Assembly (NCBI GenBank): GCA_963757805.1
Contig: CAVWSM010000006.1
Coordinates: forward strand, 930,001-994,000
Source of the DNA: CAVWSM01 sp963757805
Lineage (GTDB): Bacteria; Actinomycetota; Actinomycetes; Jiangellales; Jiangellaceae
Direction of reading: 5' to 3'
Length of the DNA: 64,000 bases
A program made the translations under genes and the position numbers. The notes under the pieces are model-generated. The model was not told the DNA's origin. It did no database searches and saw only the letters and a program-made list of their open reading frames with translations. This document shows positions 1 through 10,186 of this stretch, in pieces (position 1 is the stretch's first letter; every line of letters starts with the position of its first letter).

Positions 1-166
1 CGGCGACCCCGGCGAGCTCGAGCGGCGCACCGGCGCGGGCCGCGAGGTCAGTGGCATGGGTGGTGAGCTGGCGGGCTACCTCGGCCCCGACGTTGCCACA
101 GCCGAGCAGTGCAACGCTGCAATGCTTGAGCACGTGGCGCACCCATTGCTCGCTCCTGCTCCTCAT
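1..166 (-). CDS. hom: Homoserine dehydrogenase, N-terminal fragment
   Basis: Converts aspartate semialdehyde to homoserine with NAD(P)H, the branch to threonine and methionine. Only about 55 N-terminal residues lie in the window; the gene runs off the left edge. The readable part contains VALLGCGNVGAEVARQL, the Rossmann GxGxxG dinucleotide-binding loop typical of the family. I chose ATG at 164-166, preceded by AGGAA; a downstream GTG with a better-spaced AGGAG is also possible. It lies 81 bp after lysA on the same strand, the usual actinobacterial order argS-lysA-hom. Identification rests on the nucleotide-binding motif plus this gene order. Confidence 0.85.
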   Translation of the reverse strand, partial: MRSRSEQWVRHVLKHCSVALLGCGNVGAEVARQLTTHATDLAARAGAPLELAGVA

Positions 167-247
167 TTCCTGCTCGGGTGGACCCGGATCAGTCTGTTGA
201 CGGCCGACGGATCCTGCGGCTCTGGTCCAGGATGCGAGACATTCGTC

Positions 248-1669
248 TCATTCTTCGTCCAGTCGCAGAAGATCTTCCTCCGTCTCGCGGCGCACGAGGA
301 CGCGTACGGAGCCCTCTCGCACCCCGAGCACCGGCGGTCGCGGCACGTGGTTGTAGTTGCTCGCAAGCGAGCGGCAGTAGGCCCCGGTCGCCGGTACCGC
401 GACGAGGTCGCCCGGCTGGATGTCGCCCGGGAGGAACTCGTCATTGACCACGATGTCACCGCTCTCGCAGTGCTTGCCCACGACGCGGGCAAGCACCGGG
501 GCGGCGGCCGATCGGCGGCTCGCCAGGGTGGCCGAGAAGTCGGCACCGTACAGAGCCGTGCGGATGTTGTCGCTCATGCCGCCGTCGACCGCGACGTAGG
601 TGCGGCTGGCGCCGGCGTCGAGCGTGACCTGCTTGACGGTGCCGACCTCGTACAGCGTGAAGGCCGTGGGACCCACGATCGCCCGCCCCGGCTCGATCGA
701 TATGCGGGGAACCGCGACGCCACGAGCGCGGCACTCGTGCTCGACGATCTCGGCTAGCGCGGCCGCGAGCTGCTCGGGAGGCTGCGGGATCGTCCTGGCT
801 CGTGTAGCGGATGCCGAAGCCGCCGCCGAGGTCGAGCTCGGGCAGCGACGATGCCATGCGCCTCGCAGACCGCCGCGTGGAGTGCGATGGCGCGTCGGGC
901 GCTCACCTCGAAGCCCGAGGTGTCGAAGATCTGCGAGCCGATGTGCGTGTGCAGCCCGATGAGGTCGAGCGACGGCTGGGCCAGCACCTGAGCGATCACC
1001 GCAGCGGCCGTGCCGTCGGCGATCGAGAGGCCGAACTTCTGGTCCTCGTGCGCAGTAGCGATGAACTCGTGGGTGTGCGCCTCGACGCCGACGGTGACGC
1101 GCACCATCACGGGCACCCGCCGATCGGCCGCCGCCGCGATGCGAGCGAGGCGGTCGACCTCCTACTTGCGAGTCGATGATGATCCGACCGACACCGGCAT
1201 CGACAGCGCGGGTGAGCTCCGCGATCGACTTGTTGTTGCCGTGCATGCCGATGCGGCTCGCCGGAAAGCTGGCCCGTTGTGCGACCGCGAGCTCGCCGCC
1301 GGTGCAGACGTCGAGCCCGAGCCCCTCCTCCGCCACCCAGCGGGCGACGGACGTGCTCAGGAAGGCCTTGCCCGCGTAGTAGACGTCGGCTCCGGCGTAC
1401 GGAGCGAACGCCGCCTCGAAGGCCTGCTTGAACGCGCGCGCCCGTGACCGGAAGTCGTCCTCGTCGAGCACGTACGCCGGGGTGCCGAACTCTTCGGCGA
1501 TCTGGGTGACCGGGACACCGCCCACTGCAAGCACGCCGTCGTCCGCGCGGCGTACTCCGCTCGGCCAGAGCCCGTCGAACAAGGCGTTGACGTCGGTCGG
1601 GCGGCGCAGCCAGGGCGGCCCTCGGTGGCCGAGGTCGGCGTGCAGGGCTCCCGCCTCGTGTGCCGGCAC
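248..1669 (-). CDS. lysA: Diaminopimelate decarboxylase, frame-disrupted
   Basis: PLP enzyme that decarboxylates meso-diaminopimelate to lysine, the last step of lysine synthesis. The N-terminal part reads ADVYYAGKAF, with the PLP lysine near residue 101; the middle part has VGVEAHTHEFI and LHTHIGSQI; the C-terminal part has GKHCESGD (active-site Cys) and the PLP-phosphate and substrate region. These blocks sit in three frames: there is a shift near 1160 (around SQV) and two more between about 790 and 860, after which the original frame resumes to the stop. All pieces are present in order, so the gene is whole apart from single-base indels. Start ATG 1669 lies six bases past the argS stop, indicating an operon. 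Since lysA is normally required, indel errors are likelier than a pseudogene. Confidence 0.9.
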   Translation of the reverse strand: MPAHEAGALHADLGHRGPPWLRRPTDVNALFDGLWPSGVRRADDGVLAVGGVPVTQIAEEFGTPAYVLDEDDFRSRARAFKQAFEAAFAPYAGADVYYAGKAFLSTSVARWVAEEGLGLDVCTGGELAVAQRASFPASRIGMHGNNKSIAELTRAVDAGVGRIIIDSQVGGRPPRSHRGGGRSAGARDGARHRRRRGAHPRVHRYCARGPEVRPLDRRRHGRCGDRSGAGPAVARPHRAAHAHRLADLRHLGLRGERPTRHRTPRGGLRGAWHRRCPSSTSAAASASATRARTIPQPPEQLAAALAEIVEHECRARGVAVPRISIEPGRAIVGPTAFTLYEVGTVKQVTLDAGASRTYVAVDGGMSDNIRTALYGADFSATLASRRSAAAPVLARVVGKHCESGDIVVNDEFLPGDIQPGDLVAVPATGAYCRSLASNYNHVPRPPVLGVREGSVRVLVRRETEEDLLRLDEE

Positions 1670-1675
1670 TGCTGC

Positions 1676-3340
1676 CTACATCCGCTCGGGCGCGGAGACC
1701 CCGAGCAGGTCGAGGCCGTTGGCGAGGACCGTGCGCGTCGCGGCGCAGAGCACAAGCCGGGCCCGGTGCAGGTCGGTGGTCTGTTCATCGCCCATCGGCA
1801 GCACTCGGCAGACGTCATAGAAGCGGTGGTAGGTGCCGGCGAGGTCCTCGAGGTAACGCGCGACGCGGTGCGGCTCGCGCAGCTCCGCGGCTGTGGTCAC
1901 GACGCGCGGGAACTCCGCCAGCGACCCGAGCAGCAGGCCTTCGCGCTCGTGGTCGAGAAGAGCTGGGTCGAACGACTCCGGGTCGACAGTGATGCCGAGG
2001 TCGGCCGCGTTGCGCAGCAGGGAGGCGATGCGCGCGTGGGCGTACTGCACGTAGAAGACCGGGTTGTCGCTGGTCTGCCGCGTCATGACCTCGACGTCGA
2101 CCGTGAGCGGCGAGTCGACCGGGTAGCGACACAGGGTGTAGCGCGCGGCGTCGACGCCGGTGAGCTCGACGATCTCCTCGAGCGTGACGATCGTGCCAGC
2201 GCGCTTGGACAGCTTGATCTCCACACCGCCCTTGAGAATCTTGACCAGCTGGCCGATGAGGACCTCGATGTGCTCGTCGGGGTCGTCGCCCGTGCAGGCT
2301 GCCATCGCCCGGAGCCGCCCCACGTAGCCGTGGTGGTCGGCACCCAACAGGTAGATGCACCGGTCGAAGCCGCGGGCACGCTTGTCGACGTAGTAGGCGG
2401 TATCGGACGCGAAGTAGGTCAGCTCACCGTCGGCCTTGATGAGGACGCGGTCCTTGTCGTCACCAAAGTCGGTCGTGCGCATCCAGATGGCGCCGTCCTT
2501 CTCGAAGATGTGCCCCTGCTCGCGCAGCTTGGCCATGCCCCGATCGACGGCGCCCGACTCGTGCAGCGTGCGCTCGGAGTACCACACGTCGAAATGGGTG
2601 TTGAAGCCGTCGAGGACGTGCTGCTGCTGGTGGAGCTGGCGCTTGTAGCCCTCCTCGCGGAACGCCGCGAGCTGGTCTTCGTACGGCAATGACATGATCT
2701 CCGGCACCTCTGCGACGATCGCAGCCGCGAGGTCGGCGATGTAGGCGCCGTGATAGCCGTCTTCCGGGATCGGTCGACCATGCGCCGCGGCGCGGAGCGA
2801 CGCGCCGAACTTGTCCATCTGGACGCCGCGGTCGTTGATGTAGAACTCGCGGACGACGCGGGCGCCGGCCGCCTCGAGCACCCGGCCGATGGCGTCGCCT
2901 ACCGCCGCCCAGCGGGTGTGTCCGAGATGCAGCGGGCCGGTGGGGTTGGCCGAGATGAACTCGACGTTGATCGACTGGCCGGCGAGGTTTTCGGTGTGGC
3001 CGTATGTTGCGCCAGCCGTGACGATCGCACGGGCCACCTCGCCCGCTGCGGCTGCGTCGAGCGTGATGTTGAGGAAGCCCGGGCCGGCGATATCGACGCC
3101 CTTGATGCCCGGCGTCGCGACCAGCCGGTCGGCGAGCAGCTGCGCAAGCTCGCGCGGGTTGCGACCCGCCTTCTTGGCGAGCTGCAATGCGACGTTGGTC
3201 GCGTAGTCGCCATGCTCGGTGTTCTTCGGGCGCTCGACTGTGATTCGCTCCGGCACACCGTCAGCCAGGCTCAGCTCGCCCGCCTCGACAGCGGCCGAGA
3301 GAGCGTCACGGATCACGGTCGACAGCTGCTCGGGAGTCAC
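1676..3340 (-). CDS. argS: Arginyl-tRNA synthetase
   Basis: Class I aminoacyl-tRNA synthetase that charges tRNA-Arg with arginine. The 554-residue frame is intact and of usual bacterial length. It has the N-terminal additional domain, the HIGH-type signature HLGH near residues 138-141, the KMSKS-equivalent KLSKRAGTIV, and a DALR-type anticodon-binding C-terminus. It heads the argS-lysA-hom cluster. A tRNA-Arg gene lies about 80 bp upstream on the opposite strand, so the enzyme and one of its substrates diverge from a shared region. Confidence 0.97.
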   Translation of the reverse strand: MTPEQLSTVIRDALSAAVEAGELSLADGVPERITVERPKNTEHGDYATNVALQLAKKAGRNPRELAQLLADRLVATPGIKGVDIAGPGFLNITLDAAAAGEVARAIVTAGATYGHTENLAGQSINVEFISANPTGPLHLGHTRWAAVGDAIGRVLEAAGARVVREFYINDRGVQMDKFGASLRAAAHGRPIPEDGYHGAYIADLAAAIVAEVPEIMSLPYEDQLAAFREEGYKRQLHQQQHVLDGFNTHFDVWYSERTLHESGAVDRGMAKLREQGHIFEKDGAIWMRTTDFGDDKDRVLIKADGELTYFASDTAYYVDKRARGFDRCIYLLGADHHGYVGRLRAMAACTGDDPDEHIEVLIGQLVKILKGGVEIKLSKRAGTIVTLEEIVELTGVDAARYTLCRYPVDSPLTVDVEVMTRQTSDNPVFYVQYAHARIASLLRNAADLGITVDPESFDPALLDHEREGLLLGSLAEFPRVVTTAAELREPHRVARYLEDLAGTYHRFYDVCRVLPMGDEQTTDLHRARLVLCAATRTVLANGLDLLGVSAPERM

Positions 3341-3419
3341 CGGGCAATTTTGCCTTTCGGCCGAGGTCAGGCGGTTCTGGGCGGCGGGTGCACGGCTGGT
3401 ACTCTCTACTGCGCCCAGG

Positions 3420-3494
3420 GCCCCCGTAGCTCAGGGGATAGAGCACCGCCCTCCGGAGGCGGGTGCGTAGGTTCGAATCCTACCGGGGGCACCA
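3420..3494 (+). tRNA. tRNA-Arg, anticodon CCG
   Basis: A full cloverleaf can be folded. The acceptor stem GCCCCCG pairs with CGGGGGC, followed by discriminator A and an encoded CCA (3492-3494). The D-arm begins TAGCTCAGG. The anticodon stem CCGCC/GGCGG holds the loop CTCCGGA with anticodon CCG, which reads CGG arginine codons. The T-arm contains GTTCGAATC. No second copy of its 3' end is visible in the window, so there is no sign that it serves as an attachment site here. Confidence 0.97.
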
Positions 3495-3546
3495 ATCACC
3501 CTCATCGGGCGATGCGTTCGTCCATGACTGCATTCATGTTCAGAGT

Positions 3547-4354
3547 GTGGCGACACGTCGTAGCTGGCTTCCTCAATCCGCCCTGATCGTCCTCCTCGTC
3601 GTCGGTGGGTGCGGCACGGACGACGGGGACAACGCAACCGCCGCCAGTCCGAGCGAAAGCCCGACCCTGTCGCTCGAAGGACCGACGTGGGCCCTGTCAT
3701 CCGCACTGGCGACAGACTCCCCGCTCGAAGACATCGTCGTCACGGCACGCTTCCAGCAAGGCACGCTGTCCGGCGAGAGCGGCTGCAACACTTACAGCAC
3801 CTCGTACGAGGTCAACGGGACGTCCCTCACCATCGCGTCTGAGATCGCTGGTACGAGGAGGGCGTGCCCTCCCGCAGAGACGGCGGTGGAACGGGCATAT
3901 CTCCAGCGGCTGCCTGAGGTCTCGGCGTACCGGATCTCCAGCGGCACCCTCACCCTGCTCGACGGTGACGGCGAGAAGCTTCTGGAGTACGCCGCGACGA
4001 TCGGAGCGGAAGCCATCCTCGGCGAGTGGATCGTGACCAGCTACTTGTCGGGGGACGCGATCACCTCAGTGCTGGGCGGGGTTGAGATGACGACGACCTT
4101 CGCGCCCCTGGAAGTAACGGGCAGCGCCCGGTGTAACAGGTTCAACGGTCCCTACGAGGTGGACGGGGACGCCATCACGATCGGACCACTCGCATCGACG
4201 AAAGCAGCTTGCCCGACCGATGAGCTCCAAAAGCAGGAGACCGACTTCCTCGCCGCGCTGGGCCTCGCCACGACGTTCAGGGTGTCAGGCAACCGCCTGG
4301 ACCTGCTGCGGACCGGTGACACCATCGCCGCCACACTCGACACGGGCGTGAGAC
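3547..4354 (+). CDS. Lipoprotein with two META (HslJ-like) domains
   Basis: Predicted exported lipoprotein. GTG 3547 gives a short arginine-bearing signal peptide and a lipobox ending VVGGC, so the mature protein would be lipid-anchored at a cysteine about residue 22. An acidic, Ser/Pro-rich linker follows, then two repeats of the META fold. Both show the GTWxLxS/GEWIVTSYL start, a SGCNTYS or SARCNRFNG motif, and an ACP or ACPTD motif. META domains are stress-associated; the exact role is unknown. The frame has no stop where the second domain ends and stays open antisense to the next gene until 5448. A one-base indel would end it at TGA 4352-4354, so the end is approximate. Confidence 0.75.
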
Positions 4355-4376
4355 CGGACCCCTCATTCGGTTCGGG

Positions 4377-5614
4377 TCATAGCGTTGCTGCTGGTGTTGA
4401 GCGGCGGGCGAGCACGCCGACGACTGCCAGCAGGACCACGAGTCCACCGGTGAAGTACGTCATGGCGGTGATTGCGGTGGCGTATCGGGTGGCGAGGCCA
4501 AGCCCGACGGCGGGCACGGCCAAGCCGAGGAACGAGACGAGAAACAGGCCGGCCAGTGCCTCGCCTCGCTTGGCCGGCTGGGCCATGCCAGCCACGGCCC
4601 CGACGGCGGATTTGAACGACACCGCGGCGCCGATGCCCGCGGCGATCCCGCCCAGCAGGAACAGGGTGACGCTGCTGACGTGCATGCCGGCCCGCGAGGA
4701 CGGCCAGGCCGGCCGCTTGAGTGAGCAGCCCGATGTTCCCGCGTGCCCGGGCGCCGACCATGCCCGCGAGCGGCTGCGCTGCCGCGGCGGCGCCGAACAC
4801 GGCGAACACGACGACTCCGGCCAGCGCGTGCGACGGGTGGTGCAGGGCTCCGTTGACAAACGCGGGGGCCAAGGAGGTGAACAGCCCGAAGACCGCGAAG
4901 GACGCGAATCCCGAGACGGTGGCGGCAACATAGGCGGCCGGGTTGCCGGCACCGGCACTGATGCGCAGTGGCTGAAACGCCGTGTGGCCAGGCTTCCTGG
5001 TGACTGTCTCGGGGGCCAGCGCGATCGCGACCAGCCCGAGCAGCAGCAAGCCGCCGAAGACAAGGTAGGGCATGCGCAGCGGCGCGCCGACGTACTGGGC
5101 CAGGATGCCGGCGACCAGGGGGCCGACGCCGAGGCCACCGATATTGGCCGCGGTCGACACAGTCTCGAACCGTTGTGCCGAGGCACCGCCCGCTGCGCCT
5201 CGTGCAGGTCGTGTAGGTATGCGGTCGCGGTCGGGGTGAGCATGCCCACGCCCAGGCCGGTGACCAGCCGGGCTATGAGTAGCACCGGCAGCGCGGGCTC
5301 TGCCAGAAACAAAGCAGCAGCGACCAGCTCAAGTGCCAGCGCCACGGTCAGGACCTTCTTGCGGCCAACCAGGTCAGAGGCTGCCCCGCCAGCACCAGGC
5401 TGGTCAGCACGCCGACGACGTACACGGCGAACACGACCGTCACCGTGAACGTTGAAACCCGTCCCGCGCCTGGTAGAGCGGGGTACAGCGGAGCTGGAAC
5501 GTGGAGAACGCCATGCCCATGAGGAACACCCAGGAGACTTCCAGAACCAGACGCGTACCGGGGGGCCGCTCGGCGGACCGTCTGACTCGGCGGTGCCGGA
5601 AGGGTGATGGTCAT
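4377..5614 (-). CDS. MFS transporter, frame-disrupted
   Basis: Twelve-helix type major facilitator, probably a drug or metabolite exporter. Recognisable pieces, in order on the minus strand, are an N-terminal helix (VVFAVYVVGVLTSLVLAG), the segment LLIARLVTGLGVGMLTPTAT, which matches the helix-4 region of MFS proteins, then an inner loop and several hydrophobic helices ending LAVVGVLARRSTPAATL at 4377. The pieces occupy three frames, with shifts between about 5350 and 5500, near 5180 and near 4690. It is convergent with the META lipoprotein and downstream of the MarR gene on the same strand, so the MarR protein may control it. The substrate cannot be read from the sequence. Confidence 0.75.
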
Positions 5615-5715
5615 GGCCGACTCCTAGGCAAGGATGACGACATGACTATGTGCCTAGAACAGGCATTGTCCATGGCTCTTCCCACGCCGACCACCGCGCT
5701 AGAGGAGTCGAGTTC

Positions 5716-6244
5716 TCAGGGCTGCCCGAGACTACGTCGTGGGTGCGCGGAAGGTCTCCGTGGGCGGGTGCTCTGCAAGCCGTCCTTGACGGCGGTGAGC
5801 AGCGTCAGGGCCGCGTCGAGGTGGTCGTGTCGTTGCCGGCGGCCGCGGCGACGGCGGTGGCCCATTCCTGGCGGACGAGGGCGTAGTTGCTGCGTCCGCG
5901 TTCGGTGGCGTGGACGGTCACCCCGCGGCCGTCGCTCGGGTGGGCGTGCCGCTGGATGAGACCCTTGTGCTCGAGTCCGCGCAGGACGGTGGAGAGGTTG
6001 GTGCGCTGCAGCCCGGTGGCGGCGGCGATCCGGCTGGGGGCGGCGGGGTCGCCCTGGAGCAGGTGGCGCATCACCATGCCCTCCGACTGGGACAGGGACA
6101 GGCCCGCTCGTCGGTGTATCCGCGGAACTGGATCTCCCGGCTGATGATCAGGACGAGGTCGGCCAGCTCCGCCCAGCCGCTCGGCGGTTGGCGGCCTCGC
6201 GCTCGCCGGCCGTCGGTTGCGCTGGCTGGCTGGCTCTCCGTCAC
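5716..6244 (-). CDS. MarR-family regulator, frame-disrupted
   Basis: Winged-helix DNA-binding regulator. GTG 6244 opens a frame reading WAELADLVLIISREIQFRG; a shift near 6110 joins the helix-turn-helix part, with SRIAAATGLQRTNLSTVLRG (recognition region) and the wing IQRHAHPSDGRGVTVHATERG. A second shift near 5820 would extend the C-terminal dimerisation helix to a stop near 5716. It is transcribed divergently from the MFS exporter at 6336, across an AT-rich, palindrome-bearing spacer. This is the classic arrangement of a MarR repressor and the efflux pump it controls. The inducer is unknown. Confidence 0.8.
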
Positions 6245-6269
6245 GTCTCCAGCATACGTGGTTGCCCGG

Positions 6270-6316
6270 CCATAGTTATGAGTGCATACTCGTTATGAGC
6301 TCATAGTTATCTCATA
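6270..6316. promoter_or_regulatory. Divergent MarR/MFS operator region
   Basis: A strikingly AT-rich spacer in GC-rich DNA. It holds the perfect 12-bp palindrome TATGAGCTCATA (6294-6305), a second arm pair GAGT...ACTC (6280-6291), a direct repeat of CATAGTTAT (6271 and 6302) and of GTTATGAG (6275 and 6292). Repeated half-sites between divergent MarR and MFS genes are the expected form of a MarR operator overlapping both promoters. An AGGAG ribosome site (6327-6331) precedes the MFS start. The binding role is inferred. Confidence 0.6.
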
Positions 6317-6335
6317 ATATCTCTCAGGAGCGTAG

Positions 6336-7799
6336 ATGACCCTCACCCTTCCCGCTGAGCACGCCGGACCGGCCTCGCCCCGTGCCTCGCCCGCGCCGGC
6401 GGGCTGCACCCGGTCGGGGTGTTCATCCTGCTGGCCGGCGCCTTCCTGCCGATCATGGACTTCTTCATCACCAACGTGGCCCTGCCCAGCATCGACGCCT
6501 CGCTGCACGCCTCGGCCGCCGCGCTGGAGCTGGTGATCGCCGGGTACGGCGTCGCGTACGCGGCGCTGCTGGTCCTCGGCGGCCGGCTGGGCGACCGCTA
6601 CGGCCGCCGCCGGCTCTTCCTCGGCGCGCTCGTGGGCTTCGTCGTGGCCTCCGCTGGCCTGCGGTGGCGCCCGACCGTCGGTGTGCTGATCGCGGCCCGC
6701 ATCGTGCAGGGCGCCACCGCCGCTCTGCTCATCCCGCAGGTGCTGGCGACCTTCCACCACACCCTCGAGGAGGAGCGCAAGTCCCGTGCCCTCGCCCTGT
6801 ACGGGGCGACCTCCGGCATCGCCGCCGTGGTCGGGCAGCTGGTGGGCGGCCTGCTGGTCAGCGCCGACATCGCCGGCACCTCCTGGCGGCCGATCTTCCT
6901 GGTCAACGTGCCCATCGGCGTGGTCGTGCTGCTCGTGGCGGCCCGGATCGTGCCCGACACCCGCTCGCCCCACCCGGTCGGCGTCGACCTGCCCGGCACC
7001 GTGCTGTTCGCCGCCACCCTGACCGCCCTGCTGGTGCCGCTGACCGAGGGACACTCACTGGGCTGGCCGTGGTGGACCTGGCTGCCGCTTGCCGCCGCGG
7101 TCGTCCTCGGCGCCGCCACCTACGTCGTGGAGAAGCGCGCCGAGCGGCGCGGCGAGGTCCCGCTGCTGCCGCCGTCCCTGCTGCGCCTGCCGTCGATGTC
7201 CCGCGGACTGGCCATGGTGTTCGCCTTCAGCATCGGCTTCGGCGCGTTCATGTTCGTCTTCGCCCTGACCGTCCAGAACGGCCTGCACGCCGACGCCCTG
7301 CACGGCGGGCTGGCGATCCTGCCGATGGCCCTGCTCTTCTTCGCCGGTTCACTGTTCGCGCCCCGCCTGATCACCCGGTTCGGCCGGGCCGCGCTGTCGG
7401 CCGGCGCCGTCGTCCAGCTCGCGGACTGGCTGCACTGGTGGCGGTCCTGGTCCGAACTGGCCGCACGTCAGCCTGTGGGCGATGGCCGTGCCGCTCGCCC
7501 TGGTCGGCGCCGGACAGTCGATGCTGTTCGCCGGCCTGTTCCGCAGCGTGCTGGCCGACGTCCCCACGCACCTGGGCGGGGTCGGCAGCGGCGTGCTGAT
7601 CACCCTGCAGCAGAGCGGACTCGCCCTCGGCGTGGCCACCCTCGGCACCCTCTACCTGGGCCTGGCGCCGCACAGCTCGCGCACGCCTTCGCCGGCGTCG
7701 AGTCGTGCAGATGGCATCGTCGCCCTGCTCGCGGTCGGCGCCGCCGCCCTGCCGCGCTTCACCACGGCCGCCGCCGACGGCCCCGTCGTCGACGCCTGA
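6336..7799 (+). CDS. DHA2-type MFS multidrug exporter, frame-disrupted
   Basis: Proton-driven exporter of the EmrB/QacA (14-helix) group. Start ATG 6336 follows AGGAG. After a shift near 6400 the frame reads FLPIMDFFITNVALPSI (helix 1, with the conserved D and N), GGRLGDRYGRRRLFL (motif A), and IVQGATAALLIPQVLA (motif C-like). The frame holds until about 7415, where another shift leads to the C-terminal helices and a stop at 7799. It is divergent from the MarR gene and followed 17 bp later by cydA on the same strand. Length is near 485 residues, normal for the group. Substrate unknown. Confidence 0.85.
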
Positions 7800-7816
7800 C
7801 CGATCGAGGAGTGACG

Positions 7817-9199
7817 GTGAGTCTGCTCGATCTGTCGCGATGGCAGTTCGCCATCACCGTGATGTTCCACATGACCTTCCCGGCCATCACCGTCGGGCTG
7901 TCGATCTTCCTGTGGGTCGTCTACGGCCTGTACTGGCGGACCGGCAAGGCGGTCTACCTGCAGATGTTCCGGTTCTGGCGGCGGATCTTCGCCGTCGGCT
8001 TCGCGATCGGCGTGGTCGCCGGCATCGTCATCACCTTCGAGATGGGGCTGAACTGGGGCGTGTACGGGGCGAGGACGGGGCCGATCATCGGGCCGATCAT
8101 CGGCATGGAGGTCGTGACCGCCTTCTTCGTCGAGGCCGGCTTCATCGGCGTCCTGCTCTACGGCGACGGCCGGGTTCGCAAGGGCACGATGTTCGTCTCG
8201 ACCGTGATGGTGTCGATCGGCACCCTGCTGTCGTCCACCTGGATCATCGCCGCGAACTCGTGGATGCAGACGCCGGCCGGATTCGTCGTCGACGGGCAGT
8301 TCGAGCCGACGGACTGGATGGACGCGATCTTCAACCCGTCGTTCATCTGGCGCTGGCCGCACATGGTGGTCGCGGTGCTGATCTCGGCGAGCTTCTTCGT
8401 CGCCGGCATCGGCGCCTACTACCTGGTCAAGGGCACGGGCGCTGCCGTTCGCCCGCCGGTCGGTGTCCATCGCGCTCGGGGTCGCCGCGATGCTGATGCC
8501 GGTCCAGATCTACGTCGGCGACCACGCCGCCGGGCGGTGCTGCCGTCACCAGCTGTCCAAGCTGGAGGCGCTCGAGGGCAACTGGACCAACGGCAACACC
8601 GGCTTCGTGCTCTTCGCCATCCCCGACCAGCAGGCCGCAGCGCAACATCGCCGAGCTCGACATTCCCTGCCTGGGCAGCGCGATCGCCAAGGACCTCAGC
8701 TGCAAGACGGCCATCCCCGGGCTGGACCTGACCCCGAAGCCGACCGGCCGGACATGGCCGCGGTCTTCTGGGGCTTCCGCGTCATGTTCCTGGCGGCCGT
8801 GCTGATGTTCGGCACGGTCTTCTCCGCCACGATCCTGCGCTTCCGCCGCAAGCTGTGGACCTCGCAGACGCTTCCACCGGTTCCTGCTGTGGACGACACC
8901 GGTGGGCATCCTCGCCATCCTGGGCGGCTGGGTCACCGCGGAGGCCGGCCGGCAGCCATGGGTGGTGTTCGGGCAGCTCCGCACCGTCTGCCGCGGTGTC
9001 GCACCTGGCGCCCGGCGAGGTCCTGTTCTCCGTGGTCGGGCTTCTCCTTGCTGTACCTGGTGATGCTGGTGGCCTACATCGCCTACATCGTGCACACCAT
9101 GCGGATCGGCCCGGACGCGACGACCCCGAGGCGTCCACCGGACCCCGACCCGGTCCGGCGCCCGGCGAGCTCGTACCCTGGTCGCGGGAGGGCGACTGA
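7817..9199 (+). CDS. cydA: Cytochrome bd oxidase subunit I, frame-disrupted
   Basis: Heme-bearing subunit of the high-affinity quinol oxidase that reduces oxygen to water at low oxygen tension. GTG 7817, seven bases past GAGGA, gives SLLDLSRWQFAITVMFH; the His is a heme ligand in this family. The stretch FEMGLNWGVYG followed by IIGMEVVTAFFVEAGFIG carries the acidic pair that lines the proton path, and TWIIAANSWMQTPAGF is the conserved segment before the quinol loop. A shift near 8450 and several more up to 9060 split the C-terminal half (ALEGNWTNGNTGFVLFAIP; EVLFSVVG; YLVMLVAYIAY). The stop TGA 9197-9199 overlaps the cydB start by one base. First gene of the cyd operon. Confidence 0.93.
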
Positions 9200-10186
9200 T
9201 GGCCACCCTCTGGTCGCTGCTCGTCCTGCTCTGCCTGCTGATGTACGTCGTGCTGGACGGCTACGACCTCGGCGTCGGCGTCGCCACCCTGTTCGAGCGC
9301 GACGCCGCGCACCGGCACGAGATGCTCGAGCAGGTCGCCCTAGCCTGGGACGGCAACGAGACCTGGCTGGTCCTGCTCGGGGTAGCCTGTGGGCCGGCTT
9401 CCCGCTGGCGTTCGGCACGATCCTCCCGCACGCCTACCTGCCGGTGATCGTCATGCTGTTCTCGCTCGATCGTCCGCGGGGTCAGCGTCGAGATGGCGTC
9501 CCAGGCGCCGCCCGCGCCCCGGTGGGAGAAGGCCTTCGGCGTCGCGTCGCTGCTCGCCGCGCTGGCGCAGGGCGTCGTCCTCGGGACCCTGACCGCGCAT
9601 CTGACCGTGGTGGACGGCGCGTTCTCCGGGTCGCCGTTCGGGGCCATCGGCTGGTTCTCGGTGCTGTCCGCGGTGACTGTCGCCGCGGCTACCTCGCGCT
9701 CGGCTACGCCTACACCAAGTGGAAGGCGACCGGGGACCTGCGGGCGCGGCGGGACGCCGCGGCCGGTCAGCGCCGGCTGGCGTCGGTGCTGGTCGTGGCG
9801 TGCCTCTCGCCGTCAACCGCACGGCCGCACCGCTGAACCTGCACGGCCCGGCGCGCGCCATCGCGTTCGCCGGCCTGTTGCTGTTCGCCGCGGCCGGCGT
9901 GGTGATGGCTCTGGTGACGCTGCGGCCGGCGTCTCGCGTACGACGCCTGCCGCTGGCCGGGCTGGTGACCACCACCGTGTCGGTGGTCATCGCCCTGGTG
10001 GTGGCCCGCTACCCGGTGCTGGCGCCGCCGGGACTCACGGTCGACAACAGCGGCGGCACCGCACACCACGATGGTGTTCCTCGCCGTCGGCATCGGCCTC
10101 AACGTGCCGCTGATCCTGTTCTACAACTGGTTCGCCCACCACGCCTTCCGGGCAAGCTCGACCACCCCGGACGGGAGCGGCCATGA
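9199..10186 (+). CDS. cydB: Cytochrome bd oxidase subunit II, frame-disrupted
   Basis: Partner membrane subunit of CydA. The opening residues LDGYDLGVGVATLF and the block WDGNETWLVLLGV are CydB hallmarks. They are followed, one frame over, by LWAGFPLAFGTILPHAYLP, then GVASLLAALAQGVVLGTLT, YLALGYAYTKWKATGDLR, NLHGPARAIAFAGLLLF and finally FLAVGIGLNVPLILFYNWFA. At least five frame changes separate these blocks, but the order and total length (about 329 residues) are normal. The stop TGA 10184-10186 overlaps the next start as ATGA, which indicates translational coupling. Confidence 0.92.

Noticed and set aside
3420..3494. tRNA-Arg as an integration site for the 3.5-15 kb region
   Set aside because: No second copy of the tRNA 3' end, integrase or flanking repeat was found in the window.
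3463..5448. A single 661-codon open frame from the tRNA through the META lipoprotein and the MFS region
   Set aside because: The part after about 4354 is antisense to a recognisable MFS gene and has no family motif. High GC leaves antisense frames open; an indel at the lipoprotein end explains the missing stop.
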